NCBI GenBank assembly: GCA_038380795.1
Contig: CM076260.1
Span: forward strand, 9,254,033-9,318,032
Origin: Pyrocephalus nanus
Taxonomy: Eukaryota > Chordata > Aves > Passeriformes > Tyrannidae
Direction: 5' to 3'
DNA length: 64,000 nt
The notes beneath the pieces are model-generated. The model was not told the DNA's origin. It made no database searches and saw only the letters and a program-made list of their open reading frames with translations. Made by a program: the position numbers and the translations under genes. Below are positions 1 through 13,920 of this stretch, one piece after another. Every line of letters begins with the position of its first letter. The first letter of the stretch is position 1.

Positions 1-3000
1 CTGAGATAATGAAATTATAGCTCAACAGGAAGATCCTGAGAAACAAGTGTAATGGTTTTAATAAACAAGGATTGCTGACATTTGGGAGAGAGGTTTTCTG
101 GAGGCTTAATTATTCAAAACAGCAAGGGAACACCTAAGTAACCACAATAAATTGTGAAAATAATTGTTGTTTACGTGAATACTTTACCAAACCAGGATTC
201 AACTTCCTAATTTATCTGTGGAATGATACAGAGAGCACAGACCATATACAATGTCCATAGGTTCATAAAATCACAGATATGTTTTAAATCATTTTAAAAA
301 ATATTATTCTGTTGATTGGCTAGGAAATGTGGTTAGGAAATCAGAGTCTATCATCTGAAATGAGCTGTCTGTTGTATCATTTTCCTGTAAGAGACTGTAC
401 AGTAGGAAATTGTATCTGGAGGTTGCATCCAAGGCACTTTATAAAAGCTTGGACAGTATCTTGGATAGCGTCTTTTTCTTTCAAGTTGAATAATACGCGA
501 TTGTTCTATCCTGCAGGAGGAAGGAGTCATTCAGGCGAATACCTGGTTCAGAGCAGCATTTCTTACATGCGCCCATGTGCTCTCCATGAGAAATGCATCA
601 CTCTAACAACACTTTTTATGACATCCCGGCGTCAGCAGAACCAGCTGTCGAGGCTAATGGAAGTACACAATCTTCCTGATGATTTCTGGAATAATCCAAA
701 GGAGAAGATGATGACAATTACCTTTGAGACACCTGCCTCTAAAATAGCACATGCTCATTTTAAACAGGCTGTAATCTCACCTTGAGTGACTGCCAGGCTT
801 CATTTGGATCCTTCATGTTTAATATATTATTTAGATTGCATGGTTTTAGGCCTGAAAGGAAGCAATTTAGATTGAAATTAGCAATAGAGTGTGGAATTAC
901 ACTGACAGGCAGTGGAAGTTTAGATAGTTATTTCAAAAATTTCACTCTCTGTTCTACATGTGCCTCTATGGTTCTAGAAATGTTTAGAGATGTTAAGACA
1001 TCACAGATAAATGCTCAGAAATAACAACTCTTAAGTTAAGGTGCCAGGCTGTGGGTTTGCTCCTTTCCTTGTTTCCTAGTGCGTGACCAGCACTGGAAAA
1101 TCACACACACACTTCTGGCTGTTGTCCGTGATCAAACAGGGAAAAATGCAGGGAAAGCTGGTAGGCTGATCAAGGGAAGAAAAACACTTTTTATAAGAAG
1201 TGAAGGAAGGCTGGTGGGCTTGTTTGCTCTAGTCAAATCAAACTTGAGTGGAAGCTGATTAGAAATATATCTGAGATGATACAACAAAAAAGAAGGACCA
1301 TTTAAATCTGAAGAATAATGTTGGTATGAGAACAAATAGTATAAATCTGCCACAAATAATTTGAAACTGAAGACTAAAAGAAATATCCTTTTAGAACAGC
1401 CTGTTGATGACAGAAATAACAGCAAAAAAAACTTGCTAAATTTTAACTTTCTAACTGCAGTAGTCTTAATTCTGTGAAACACTGACCAGCTTCTCATTTT
1501 AGAACACATGAAATGCAGCCCTATGTCCTTTAAGCCTTGATAAGGGAAGAGTTGTGATGATTATCTCCTTTTTATCTTTTTCCTGCAGACAAATGGGTCA
1601 GGAAACTTTCAGCCAAACTGGCTAAAGTTTCTGAAAGTAGAAGGTAATCAGGAGCTCTTTGACATCCAGAAATAAATCTGCTAATGGTGTACACTACATG
1701 CCATGATATATGGAATTGCCATTCATCTTAAACAGCAGGCAGTTATTCAGGGAAACTACAATTTGCAGACACTGACAAGCCCTCATGCATGAGTTCCAGC
1801 TTCATTTCTTTTACTTGCTGGGGACCACATACCAAAAACAGACCCCGATAAATCAGTTATGTTAGTCTAATCTTGAGGTCACACAGGCATAGACATGCGT
1901 GGTTGGACTTGCATAGAAAAGAGGCTGGCAGAAATGCTAGTCAGCACTGGGTTTAGTCGCCTGTCTTACTCCAGCAACACTGTTTTATCAAAATGCAGCC
2001 AAATGGCATTTATCATTTAACCATCCAGCCATGCTTCTTAAAATGGTGCTTACACTCTTATCTATGCACCGATCGTAGTTATAGCTCGCATCTGCCACTT
2101 TATATTGCATAGTTAAGTTCTACAGAGACTGGAGAAAAAATTTCACTTACCAACATCTTGCAATTTTTTTTCTTTTTTTTTTCTTTTTTTTTTTTTTTTT
2201 AACATACAGCAGCTTCTACCGCTTTTTTATTTTAGACAACATATCTTTTCAATCCAGCCAGCCTTCAGTGGCAGTGTATATTTTTAGGAAGCTGTACAGC
2301 CATCTGGAAAGGTTTTATTTTTTTGTTATGTTTATCCTTTGCACTTTTCAGATTTCTGTCAACGCCCATGGTAACAGCTGCTGCTATAATACTTTCCATT
2401 CTTGTGTGGTTTCAGAGCTGCACAATCCAATGAGGTTTGCAGTCTACACTTCAATCAACCACCAATTTGTAAGACCAATAGTTGGGGAGGTTTGCCTTTG
2501 GAGACCATTATATGGCTGCCACAGGTGTCATTTCTGTGTCCTATTTGCTCATGATTTATTTCAAGGGTGATTGATCGGAAGATTATGCATTAGTTTTTCA
2601 TACTCATGTGTACATATATATATATTTTAAAAATCCTGAAAAGGTTGACTTTTGAATTACAGGTTTTGTGAGTGGTTTGTGGTTTGTTTTGGGTTTGTTG
2701 TGGTTTTTTTTAGTGGAGAGGTGTTTGTTTGTTTGTTTTTATTATTCTCTATACTGCTATCATCCACCCTGTAAATTAAATTTTTTTCCTTGTTTGGGAG
2801 AGAAGAAATTCTGAAGTGTTGTGGTTCATGTATGGCTCTATTTTATTTTTCATGAACATTAATAACTTGCATATTCAACTCACAGAACTTGAAAAGGTGG
2901 TATCTCCTGCAGGACATTGTATCTGTTTCAACTGTAAACGCAGTAAATAAGGTAAATTTTAAAAAAAAGTAACTAAACCTGAGAGAGATGTTTGTGAAGG

Positions 3001-3514
3001 TGAATTATATTAATCTGAGCTGAAATCTGAGTTGCCTTGACTGTTAAAAGTAAAAATGGCCAAAAATTACCTAATGATTGCAAAATATTTTGAAACAAGC
3101 TCCCTAAACATTTATGGTAATCACTGGAAAGAAAAACATTCCAATAATTTGCAGTCCTGAATTCAGGAGCTTTATGGTATGTGATCTACATCCAAGTACT
3201 TGCCAAACTTTTAGGGGCTTACATCCCAGAGATCATCAGTAGCTCTGAGAAGGGTGTCTGCCAAGCACAGTTATCCAAATAACCAACAACAAGGTGGGAT
3301 TGGTGCCTGAAAATATGTCTCCTGGGGACTTAGGGTTTACATCTAAATTTCTCATGCATCTTTAGAGGCATGTAAAGCAGGTGCCTGTTCTCACCTGGAA
3401 GCTGATGCTCCTTTGTAGTCAGTGAAGAACATGCAGAGAGCGATTCATCCCACAGTAAGACCTGAAAAAACATTTAAGGAAATTTCACCAGCAAAAATCT
3501 GTATATCTAGAAGT
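1..3514. other. Intergenic, no gene recognised
   Basis: AT-rich DNA. Apart from the T tract at 2,164-2,200 and a G/T-rich patch at about 2,660-2,740, I see nothing specific. An open stretch at 327-785 (152 codons) has no recognisable domain or splice context and is not called a gene. Confidence 0.6.
2164..2200 (+). repeat. T-rich homopolymer tract
   Basis: This is an almost pure T run broken by two C residues. On the minus strand it is an A-rich tract. No adjacent retrocopy was recognised. Confidence 0.95.
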
Positions 3515-3690
3515 TTAGAATCACAGAACTGCTGAGGTTGGAAAAGCCCTCTAAGATCATCGAGTCCAACCATTAACTCAACACCGCCGTGTTCACCACT
3601 AAATTATGTCCCCAGGCACCACATCCACAGGCCTTCTGAACAATTCCAGGGATAGTGATTCCCACACTTCCCTGAGCAGCCTGTTGCAAG
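3515..3690 (-). mobile_element. CR1 LINE 3' fragment
   Basis: Reading the plus strand, the block opens with TAGAATCACAGAA and runs through a GGTTGGAAAAGCCCTC-type segment and ATCGAGTCCAACC, ending in CCTGAGCAGCCTGTTGC. This is the reverse complement of the final about 180 bases of a CR1 element. It is short, diverged and non-coding. Confidence 0.88.
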
Positions 3691-5210
3691 GCCGGGGGTA
3701 TTAAAGATTTTAATAACTGGAATTCAGGATTCATTTTCAATCTCTTAAAATTCAGATTTTGCACAAAGGTCTTTGAACTGAGATATTAGTCTCAGAGCAC
3801 TATCTGTACAGAAAGGATACAAATATGTCCCTTTCTTTCACATAGCAAGTTTAGTAGGAAAATATATTTCTGTCAGTTACTCAGATTTTGCAGCAATAGG
3901 CCATGCAGGTACCTAAAAGAGTTCTTGACATCAAAGAAAAATTGCAAGTCTCTACTTGGAACTGCCTTCTAGCTAACCAGCTCTTCAGTTCACCAGTGAG
4001 GACTTTATCGTTCCCTTACACAAGCTATGCAGGAAAGCCAAATTGCAGATAGCAAATTTTCATTACCTTATTCTACCTCTGTATCAAATGATCATGGCAG
4101 TGCCTACAAAAAATTGCACGGATCTAGTAAGCCAAATCCTCCCTAAAACATTTAACTTTCTGCGAAGTTTGACCAGCCTTAAGGAAAAACAGAGAGAGAA
4201 AAAAAGCCCCATGAATTTATACCCAAAGCAGTGTGTTGAACTGCAGGCCCAGCAACGTCAGCATTTCACGGAAAACAGCTCTAAGGAACTCTTAACACCA
4301 CCGAGCAAAGAAAAATTTTGTATACGATGTAAATATTGGACTGCCTGTCTCTCTATATTGTTATTGTAAGCTCTTTACTGTTTAAGCTGTGTGGTACAGT
4401 ACTTGTCAGTCTCTGTTGTACCTGAAAGTTCCTGTAAACAAACAGCATTATGATAAATCTCTTGAGTTTCCCCGAGGCATTTTTGCTGCTGCTGGAAACC
4501 TGAGGTCACTGTGCAGTCAGTCCTGCAAATATCCCCCCTGACTATCAACTACGAGGGCACAAGTCTGGATGCTGTGACGCTGGAATGCTTTAATAAAAAA
4601 CTCATAGAGCTTTGGGAATCAGCATCTTTAGGAAGTCTGAAAAATCATTTCTTCTAAGGATCAGGAAAAAAATCATGTCTGTCAAACTGTCAATGTGCAG
4701 CAGAAATTGTCCCTGGGCATACACTGTTAGTGCACAGACAGATCTTTATTGTGATCTTTATTGTGATCCACCAACAATTCACACAAAGGTTCTTGTCTCG
4801 TTCAAGGCTCAACCTACAAGGAAATAATTTGTATTAAGTAGCTAAATGGATAAAATAGAAATGGGGTTTTTTTCACTATAGAGGCTGGAGGTCAGACTCA
4901 AACAACCTAAAGCAAGCTAACACCTAAAAATGACATGCTGAGATTTAGTGTGATGATTCAGAAAATCCGAGTTAGTCATCTTGGGCTGTTAATGAAATGT
5001 GCACATTTCAGGGAGATAAAAGACAATGTAGCTGGTGTAGCTCATTTACCATCAAGTTACATAAGTGAAAGCATTAATATATTCTTCTTACAAATCTTAA
5101 CCATGAAACATGATACCACCATTATCCCAGTTTTCATTTCTGAAAGGCAATAGAAAAAACCTCATTCTGTGTGGACTACTTGGCCATGTGCACAAAGAAA
5201 ATATTGTTTT

Positions 5211-5214
<4 letters not shown>

Positions 5215-5245
<31 letters not shown>
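5215..5245 (+). repeat. Poly(A) run of 31 A
   Basis: This is an uninterrupted A31 homopolymer. No recognisable gene copy precedes it on the plus strand, and no AATAAA lies just upstream, so it is treated as a simple repeat and not a processed-pseudogene tail. Confidence 0.95.
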
Positions 5246-5248
<3 letters not shown>

Positions 5249-8200
5249 TCTAAGGACTTTTAAAACAGTCTTGCTATTAGTTACATTAGATCCTACAGGA
5301 ACAGGAAGAAGAAGAGATGTTTCTTGTGCCATTCTGATACATCAGCAAGATCAAGGCAAAACTGTTGCCATTTATCTGGATGACTTAAAAACAGCCAGAA
5401 GATTAATTTGATAACCCAGGAAGACTCATTCAGTCCATGTTTGCAGGCTAGCCTGGCAGAGAATGAAATATGGAATCTCCTCTGAAACGCTAAAATCTCC
5501 CAGAGTAAATCTGTGAGGATTTGCAACACTCCATTGCCCATCCATCTCTGTGTCCTTGCCCCTATCAGTAAGGCCTCCTCAGGCAACTACCTGAGAAACA
5601 ATGCCAAGACCTATATAAACTGGTTATATAGCCAATATTTTTTATTACATCTGCTAACAAAAATTTACACAGACCCAAGCTCTTCTCCATGACTGCCCAC
5701 TGCAAACCACGTGGGATGCACTTAGGCTGAAATCTATCACAAGCTATATGAAATTTGAAGGCCCCTGAGATCTATTCCAAAAACCCACAGTGTCCTTATG
5801 TGCAGTGTACATTCATGGTCACTTAGGAAGCCCAAACAGGCAGCTAAAGATCTCCTGGGTGCTTGCAAGAACACCTGGCCATCTTTGTGGCAAAAGATGG
5901 ACCAACCAACAGCTGCGTAATGTGCTGCAGCTCCCCCAACACAGACGTGCACAATGTAAGCATCTACCATTGTCCCCTGCTCTGCAACTCCATTGTTTAA
6001 AGGCACTTCTATCAACAACTAACATCGACGGGCAATTCTCACCTTGCAGAAGCTACCTGGTCAGCCAAGGATCATGCAGGCAAGGACCTCTCCACAAGTG
6101 CCTAACAACCATTGAGGAACTTATACACAATACACACTCTGCACACATAAATGCTGTTGTTGGTGTCTCGTGCCTGATAAAAGGTATATCTTAATCTTTA
6201 TGATTCAAGAAGAAAAAAAAAATGCACACAAATGAAGAATATATATGTATCTTTTTAAATATAGACCAGAATATCCTTTATGTGTGAGTCAGGTTTTTGT
6301 CCTGTAACATAGGAAATAAGAGATTTCCCAGAAAATAGTGTCATGCAGATTTCTAATATTTGTTATCCTGAGTGAGATGATGAAGCTACTTTTGTTCTCC
6401 ACACAAAAGTGGGTGCAGTGAAAATTGTGTGTGAGTTGCCAGCACATTTGTGTTTTGAAGGGTTATTGATGTGAATAGCAGGTGAAGTGTAAAGAAAAGG
6501 CTCCAGCTGTTTCTTGTTTTGAATTCTTCCTTGGTGAAAGCACCGAGAGCAAATACTGGAATAGAAAAAGTTAAATTCATAAGTGTCCCAGTTACACTCA
6601 AAGAGAAAAGAATTAAAACCCTTTTCTGTTGGTGTGCTATTGGGTTCTGCAACACTGATTTTATTCACACACAGTGCACAGCTGTTTATTGAGTCTGACC
6701 CTTGAGGGGAAGCCAAAGAAACACTGGAAATGAAACCACTCAGAAAAAGACAGTTTTCCTTTCCTGTTTACTTGATAGATGTTTCATATTAAAAAAAAAA
6801 AAATCAGAAAAAGAAACATTTTTAATATAGCAGTGACTTGCAAGTCATTGTTTTGAATATTAGCATAATTATTTCAATACTTCTGATGTTTTTCCCATCT
6901 TATTCTCCAGAACAGTTGCTTTCACTAAAAATGAAAATAGTGGAGAAGCTACTGTTTTTATTGTTCAGGGGACCATAAAATAAAACTAAGCAAAGCTGTC
7001 CTTTATTAGAATGATTCAGTAACCAGACCATCTCACTTTTTTATACTGCCTTAAACGCTCCTATAACCACCCTTAAATATGTCATTCCCATTCTGTTTGA
7101 TTGTTTTGTCAGAATAAGAAACATAAAATACATAATGGATTCAAATAAAGAGAGAGTGAAATGCAGTGAGCACATTCAAATCCCTGCAGATCCAATTTTG
7201 GGTAGAGAGGATGACTGTGAAGTTGCTATGTGAGTACTTTTTGATAGACTCCTGCAGAACCTCCCTTACAATTCTTCTTGAATCCAGCATTATTGGAATT
7301 TAAGAATGTATGTAAAAATTTGAGCCATCATTTTGGAACTGAAACTTTTCTTTAAATTAATAATACTGAAAACAATAAATGTGCAAAAAATGATGCCTTC
7401 AACCTCCCTTTCTCCTTAGGTGCCTCTAACCTGCCAGTGGCAAGACCTGCACAGCACAAAGTGATTTCCACAGCCATCAATTCTGTATTCAGTGCTGGGC
7501 AATTCATCACAAATAGAGAAAGCTAAATTCTATCAACTTGAAATGGCAGATGTCTGTGCTTTGAGACTTTTAGGGGGATTCAGATTTAAGAATTCCTTTT
7601 CCTTTAGTTTATTTTATATTGCTATAGACTCAGTTCTAGTATATATGTCAAAAATTGAAATTCTATGTCTTTGAGTAAAGAGACACGAGTGGTTTAGTGA
7701 CTGCAGAAAAGAGAAATGTTCTTCTCCTGAAGGACGGCATGATAAAATCATAAACTACTGTGAGGATACTACCAGCAAAACTAGTGTTTGAACCTCAGGA
7801 AGGTTTAAAAAGCCAGGTCAAGGGGACTTGACAGAACACAAAATCCAAGATACAACCAGAGACAGAGCTGTCAAGTGCTCTGAAGACAGTTCAAACTCAG
7901 TGTTGCTAACAGAAAGAGCCAGTGGAAGATCTGAATGATGAAACGAGTGATATATCAGAAAAAGCAGATTTCTAGATATTTCGATGAGGAATGCTAAGTA
8001 AATGCAAAATATTATTACTTTCCAACAGGACGGTTGGCTAGCCATCACAGGAATGGAATGAGAAATGCAGGGTTTAATTAAAAAAAAAATAAAATTGCAC
8101 ATCCAGTTCAGAGTTAGTGAGAAATATTTCCCAGTGTATTAACTTTCAGATTACTGCACCAGGACAAATGGGTACAGGTTTTTCCTCCTCCTTTTTAAGC

Positions 8201-10842
8201 CATCTAAGCTGGAGGTCAAATGTTTGGATAAAAGTAAGCCCGTGCAAATTTTCCTTTTGTTGTATGTAGACTATCTTTTCCTATTATATTACTTCTGAGT
8301 TTTATGTTAAAGTTATAATGCTCTTAATCTTTTCCTCTGTGATATCTGCAGGAACAAGGACAATGGTGGAAACCTTCAGCCTGAATAGTTCAGCAGCTTA
8401 GGCCAGCACATGAATTGATCAAATGCAAATAATTTCCATGACAGTCTATGTTATTCTGATTTATTTCAAGAAATCTCAAAAGCTGTATTAAAATAAAAAA
8501 AATCTCAACAAGGGGTTTAATATTTTGCTGCAATTAATGTTCTTCTTTGGCTTAAGCACACTGGCCAATCATTAAATAAGGTCTATCAACCTCAATGCCC
8601 TTTAAAGAATCTGTTGAAAGTCTTTTGCTCAGAAATACACAGAAGAAAAAAGTATAAATTTAAAAAGAAGGGAAAATATTAAGGTACATATTTAAACCTG
8701 CAGATTATGTAACAGTCCCCCTTTATAAAACAAATCTCACTAATACAGAAGCAAAACATCACCTTGGAGAACTGTGGGTTGCACCATCACAGAAGGTCTA
8801 ATGTAGATATGAGGATGAACCCTAAAGATGTGAGCACAATCTTTGCCCCACTTAGTATTTCACACTAACAGTGGCTCCAAATGAAATGCCTTTCACATAC
8901 AATAATATGAGAGACACTGGACAGTTTTCAAATCTTATTTTAAGTGCTAGTTTCTCCTCCTTCTAACCACACTGAACTATGTCATTGAACTATGTTTGAC
9001 TGCACAAACAGTCCGCTCTAGGAGAATCTGCCCTCAAAGTGCCACACATCCTTCATGTACAAACAGCATTAAAGCACATTAATTATGGGGCTCTTTTTTT
9101 AATCTTTGGCTATTTTTCTAATGATACACAGTGAACTCCTTAGAAAGCCAAACTGCCAAGCACCAAACACCACCAATGCCTGGAAGTTAAAAAAGGCAAA
9201 TTCTTAATAAAACTAAAGACGAACATTTCTAATGACAAATGGTCAATTAGTCACGATGAATGATGTCAAGTGATTAGTTCAAATTAAGATGCAATACCTT
9301 TTCAAAATTTGTTCTGTATCTCAAGAAAAAATCAGAAGATAGATGTGGATAATAGAAAGAAAACCAGTCCTTAGCCTAAGGCACTCTGGATCTCTTCCAC
9401 AGCACACAAGGGATGAGTGTGACCTAGAATCACATTTAGATGCAGTAGTAACCCCAGTAGAACTCACTGGGTACCTTCACAGCTTTATAACTGCAGGTTT
9501 TACTCCAAATCTAGAGCAAACCAAAATCAGTAGAAAATTCCTCAACTGCCCAGCTCCCATGAACTATTTGATCCTAGAAGTCCTTTGGAATCTTTAAACT
9601 GGTTTTCTAGTATTTATTTATTTAACTTTCATTTTCCTTCTTTTGAAACACTGTTAGTCATCAGTTTTCCACCAGAGCATCTCCTTCCATTCCACAACTC
9701 CCTTTCATTGCTACAAATAAATACTGTATTTGTCCTCAAGCCCAAAGCAGATTCACCAGCTCTGTCTTAGGCTTTAATTCCATTTGTTCTTTCTTTCAAA
9801 TGAGCATTTTTCAAATATATCTGCTGATGAGATATGCCAAAAGGAGCAATAGGAGTAGTATCCTTTTTTTGTTCTTCAGGATGAAAACCAGGAAATAAAT
9901 TAGGCGCACCAAAGTACAGGGTAGCAGAATGCTGCTGAATTCCCAGTGAGACCCCTCTGCTCCTCATTCCCATCACAGCCTCATTCCTCACCTGCCTTCA
10001 GGTCCTATCCAAGATCACCTCACCCTCATATTTGGGGGGGATGAGCTTCTGCATAAACTAAATCATCTGATTCATCGTATCAGCCTTTCATTTCCTTTAT
10101 TTATTTACTTACAAATCACACCTTCCCAAATAACTAGTCCTCAGAGAGAAAAGAATGGTTTTATGTTTCTTCCCTATTACTGAAATTTTGCAGCCAGATT
10201 AGTTACAGGGCAATGGGTCCTCACCTCTTTCTGCAGCTGCTTCATTGTATAAAAATGTAAAGAAATATGGTGGAGCCCAAATTTAATATTACTTTCCTCC
10301 ATATTAATAAATAGCTTGCTTGGAAAAACTAATTTCCTCCATAAATTTGCAGATTTTTATAGATGACACTGTCTATTAGTATTTGCATTTAAAGACTTCC
10401 ACTTACAGAAGCACATGCAATTATGTCTTTGCTATTAACTATGCTACACAAAGATAAATGTTATTTAAACCTACTGCAAATTCTAAAGGCCAAAGAGTAT
10501 TTATAAATAGGTCATTTTTAATGACAATGATTCCAGATTGGTCAATTCCTTGCCACTTAAAAAGAAGAATCAGGCAGATAGAACATATTTAACTTTTAAA
10601 AAATCCATTATTTCATTAAACAATTCAGCAATATGTTGTTAAATCTTATACTCTATGCTTCTCTTTTCTTTTCAAAGAATTAAGGCTTAGCCTTCCCAGA
10701 TCAGCTTGGGAAACTTTTCATTGCAAGAATTATCTACAAGAAAACCTGGAAAATAAATGAGATTATTTTATTTTTGTGCAAATGGCTTCTTAGGCTGATA
10801 TCTTTTTTTGTAGCTTTGGTTTAGGAAAATTAATACAAAGTC

Positions 10843-10858
10843 TCCACCTGGTGGTCAG
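10843..10858 (-). promoter_or_regulatory. Possible CTCF-like motif
   Basis: The minus strand reads TGACCACCAGGTGGAG. It matches the CTCF core CCACCAGGTGG but has A where C is preferred directly after it. The core is also a perfect CCACCTGGTGG palindrome, so an E-box-type factor is an alternative. Confidence 0.3.
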
Positions 10859-11285
10859 TTGAATTTTTATGAAATCGAAACATTTTGCTACCTGGTCAAC
10901 ATAATATCCTAATCTCTTTCTTACTTAGCCAAGCCACTGCTTCAAATTGACTTTTATCATTAAATAGTGAAAAAAATGTAGAAAAAGTATCCCTAATCTA
11001 CTGAGTATGCAACACTATTCTTCAGTACCTCCTAGGTTTGTAATTTGGCACAGATCAGCATGCCATTTTTGCCAGTGTCTTGTTTTGATCACACGGTTTT
11101 GATACACACAATCCCCGAGGAGCCCAAGGGTAGCATGTAATACAAACTGTAAGACTCTGCAAATATGTCCTGTAAGAAACTGAAAATTTCATAGCCCATT
11201 TGGAGGTAAGGAATGGGACACCCTATCAGCTGAAGTAAGAAAATGTTAATTAGAGGAAGAAAGTTGGTGAAAGAACAAAGCCCAG

Positions 11286-12150
11286 TGTGGTGAGTTGACC
11301 CTGGCTGGACACCAGGTGCCCACCAAAGCTGCTCTCTCACTGCCCTCCTCAGGTGGGCTGGGGAGAGAAAATATATCAGAAGGCTTGTGGGTTGAGATAA
11401 GGGCAGGGAGACATCACTCACATGGGCAAAACAGACTTGGGGTAATTAGTTTATTTATCATCACCAAATCAGAGTAGGATAACGAGAAACAACCCCAAAC
11501 TTCCCTCCACTCCTCCCTAGGCTCAACTTCACTCTTGATTTTCTCTCTCTCCTCCCCACAGCAGCTCAATGAGAGGGCAATGGAAGCTGTGGTCAGTTCA
11601 TCACACACTGTCTCTGCCACTCCTTCCTCCTTCAGGGAGAGGACTCTTCACACTCTTCCCCTGCTCCACTGTGGATTTCTCTCTCCACAGGGCCACAGGT
11701 CTTGCCAGGACCCTGCTCCAGCACAGGCTTCCCACAGGGTCACAGCCTCCTTTGGGCATCCCTCTGCTCTGGAATGGGGCCCTACACAGACTGCAGGTGG
11801 ATCTCTGCTCCCTCATGGACCTCCACGGGGCTGCAGGGGCACAGCTGCCTCACCATGGGCTGTACCACGGGGCTGCAGGGGAATCTCAGCTCCAGCACCT
11901 GGGGCACCTCTTGCCGCTCCTTCTGCACTGACCTGTGTCTGCTTTGTTGCTCTCTCATGTTCTCACTCTTCTGGCTCCCATCCATTAACTTTTTTCCCCT
12001 TCTTAGCTCTGTTATCCCAGAAGTGCTCCCACTGTGACTGATGTGTTCGGACTCAGCCAGAGGTGGACTGAAGCTTCCAGCAGCTTCTCACAGAAGCCAC
12101 CCCTGTAGTCCCCACCTTCTATGAAAGCCCTGTCACACATACCAAATGCA
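11286..12150 (-). mobile_element. Solo LTR of an avian ERVL-like endogenous retrovirus
   Basis: This 865-bp block is bounded by TG (11,286) and CA (12,150). Its left end, TGTGGTGAGTTGACCCTGGC, is the reverse complement of a widespread avian LTR end, and the right end carries the matching opposite terminus (CAGCAGCTTCTCACAGAAGC near 12,080). Flanking pentamers CCCAG (11,281-11,285) and CTCAG (12,151-12,155) differ at one position, consistent with a decayed 5-bp target duplication typical of ERVL. No internal gag, pol or env region is present on either side, so this is a solo LTR left by recombination. Internal near-repeats on GGGGCTGCAGGG are visible. Family naming is from recognition, not a search. 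Confidence 0.82.
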
Positions 12151-13719
12151 CTCAGAAAATTCATCTAGCAGTAGCACTGGAAATGGTGAAATTTAATCAC
12201 AATTTCAAAGAAATCCCTGCACTTGCCATCCATGACAGCTGAATGGTCACTTAGCAGTGTTGCAGTGGATGACAATAAGCCATCTGGTGATGAAGATATT
12301 TTTGTATTACAGGATTGATCTTGCATAACTACTGGCCAAAGAAAAGTCATTTCAAGTAAAAATTTTAAAAAATAATCTATTAATTGTTTAAATGTACTAT
12401 AAACTATACATTTTTTTCTTGATGAAAACATTGCAATTATATTGTAACATTAATGCAAGTGCTACGTAAATGTATTTCAAACAAAAACTCAATTTCCCCT
12501 CTTTAAATCTTGCTTGAAACATTCGGTGCATGATCTAGCTCTTCATCATTAATCTTGTGTTTTGAGCATCTCTGGTCAGCTAAGCCAATCACTAGTACAA
12601 CTGTTCATTGGTTTTGACAGGGACAAAAATAATAGCATGCCATAACCAGCAGGACAGCTTTGGATCTAATGATCCAAAATTAAATGAATGTCTATACTCC
12701 CTTTGGCATCAGCTATGAAATCATAACCTGTTGGAGCAGATACTGTGGATTCATCACGCAGAATTGTAAATTTACAGGCCCTGAGTTATTTTGAGAATTT
12801 GCACCCTGACTAAATACTTGCCAAAAAATCAAATAGAATGCTATAAGGACCAGCAAATTTTTATTTTTTTTAATACAAAATCTTTTCTAAAGCCACTGAA
12901 GAAGAAACTATCTCCTCTTTTGGAAGTAAAAACTACAAATAAGGAAAGCTCAGATCATATATGTCTTATGAGTTTATGATGGAGACTAAGCTAGGGATCC
13001 CAAAAAAACAAGTGTTGAAGAGTTTCCATGTTTATGGAAGGGAATTTCTGTGAAACTGCACAGTGTTGTTCTGTTCAGAATAGCAGGTGAGAAAACCAAA
13101 CAGCCATCTCAGATATGCGGTCACTAATGCCTATGTAGCCATTCTCCTACATCCTTTATTTTGGGACTGTGTCACTTGCTATGAAATAGCTATACAGTCA
13201 CTGATGCAGAGAATAATAAAAATATCTGGCCTTTTACAGAGCAGCTTCACAGTTAACCTCCAGGCTCCCTCATGCACCCATCCAAACTGTGGCTGAGCCC
13301 TGGGTGTGGGCTGAGATCACCCTGCAGCACGTACAAGTCTGCACTCACAGGTATGACAGGCTTGCCATTTGGCTGCATCCCCTTGGACAGAAGAAAGCAT
13401 CATGATCACAACTTTCAGGCCATCCACGGATATGTAGAGTCAAGGTTGCAAAGACAACCACCTTAACAGCAAATTTCTAACTCTAAAACCAAGAAGAAAA
13501 ACTAAGGCATGTGTGTGGATACTTCTACCTTTGTCAAATTATTCCTGATGTTATATTTAAAAAAAATATTGTTTTTACTCACAGTTAGTGTGATTCATAT
13601 CAGTATAAAGACCTATAAACCCTTTCATGGTAAAAGAGGAGCAAAACATTCTCATATAAGAATGAACAAGACTTTCCCAGACCACATCACAGAATAAAAT
13701 ATTTCAGAAGGAAAAACAT

Positions 13720-13920
13720 ACCTCTGAGGTAATCTCCTTCAGCCTTACAGGAAACAGCCCAAGCTTGCTCCCTTCAGGCACTTCATCTAATCTAGTTTTA
13801 AATAAGCCATATAATGAGGCTTCTACAGCTTCCCCTGGGAACTTATTCTACAGTCTAATAGAACTCATTTTCAGGAAGTTTAAATTATTTTTAATTTCCT
13901 CCCATTACTTCTAGTTATAT
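13720..13920 (-). mobile_element. Ancient CR1/L3-like LINE remnant
   Basis: A diverged block includes GGCTTCTACAGCTTCCCCTG, GGGAACTTATTCTACAGTCT and a CAGGAAGTTT-type segment, in the order seen in the 3' regions of old amniote CR1/L3 elements (minus orientation). It lacks the fresh CR1 tail present in the other copies, so it is older. The boundaries are approximate. Confidence 0.5.

Larger units (their letters stand above)
3691..11280. other. Intergenic, no gene recognised
   Basis: AT-rich, with only the A31 run and a weak CTCF-like motif as notable features. All open frames here are under 135 codons, overlap on both strands and lack family similarity. Confidence 0.6.

Noticed and set aside
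327..785. A 152-codon open frame near the left end, followed directly by an 80-codon frame.
   Set aside because: No recognisable domain, no splice or promoter context, and the second frame starts only at TTG. A conserved non-coding element is as likely.
5160..5245. The A31 run was considered as the tail of a processed pseudogene.
   Set aside because: No coding remnant or AATAAA precedes it, and retrocopies with poly(A) tails are rare in birds.
11535..12041. A 168-codon frame and several overlapping frames on both strands.
   Set aside because: They lie wholly inside the solo LTR, whose GC-rich composition keeps several frames open; no retroviral protein is encoded there.
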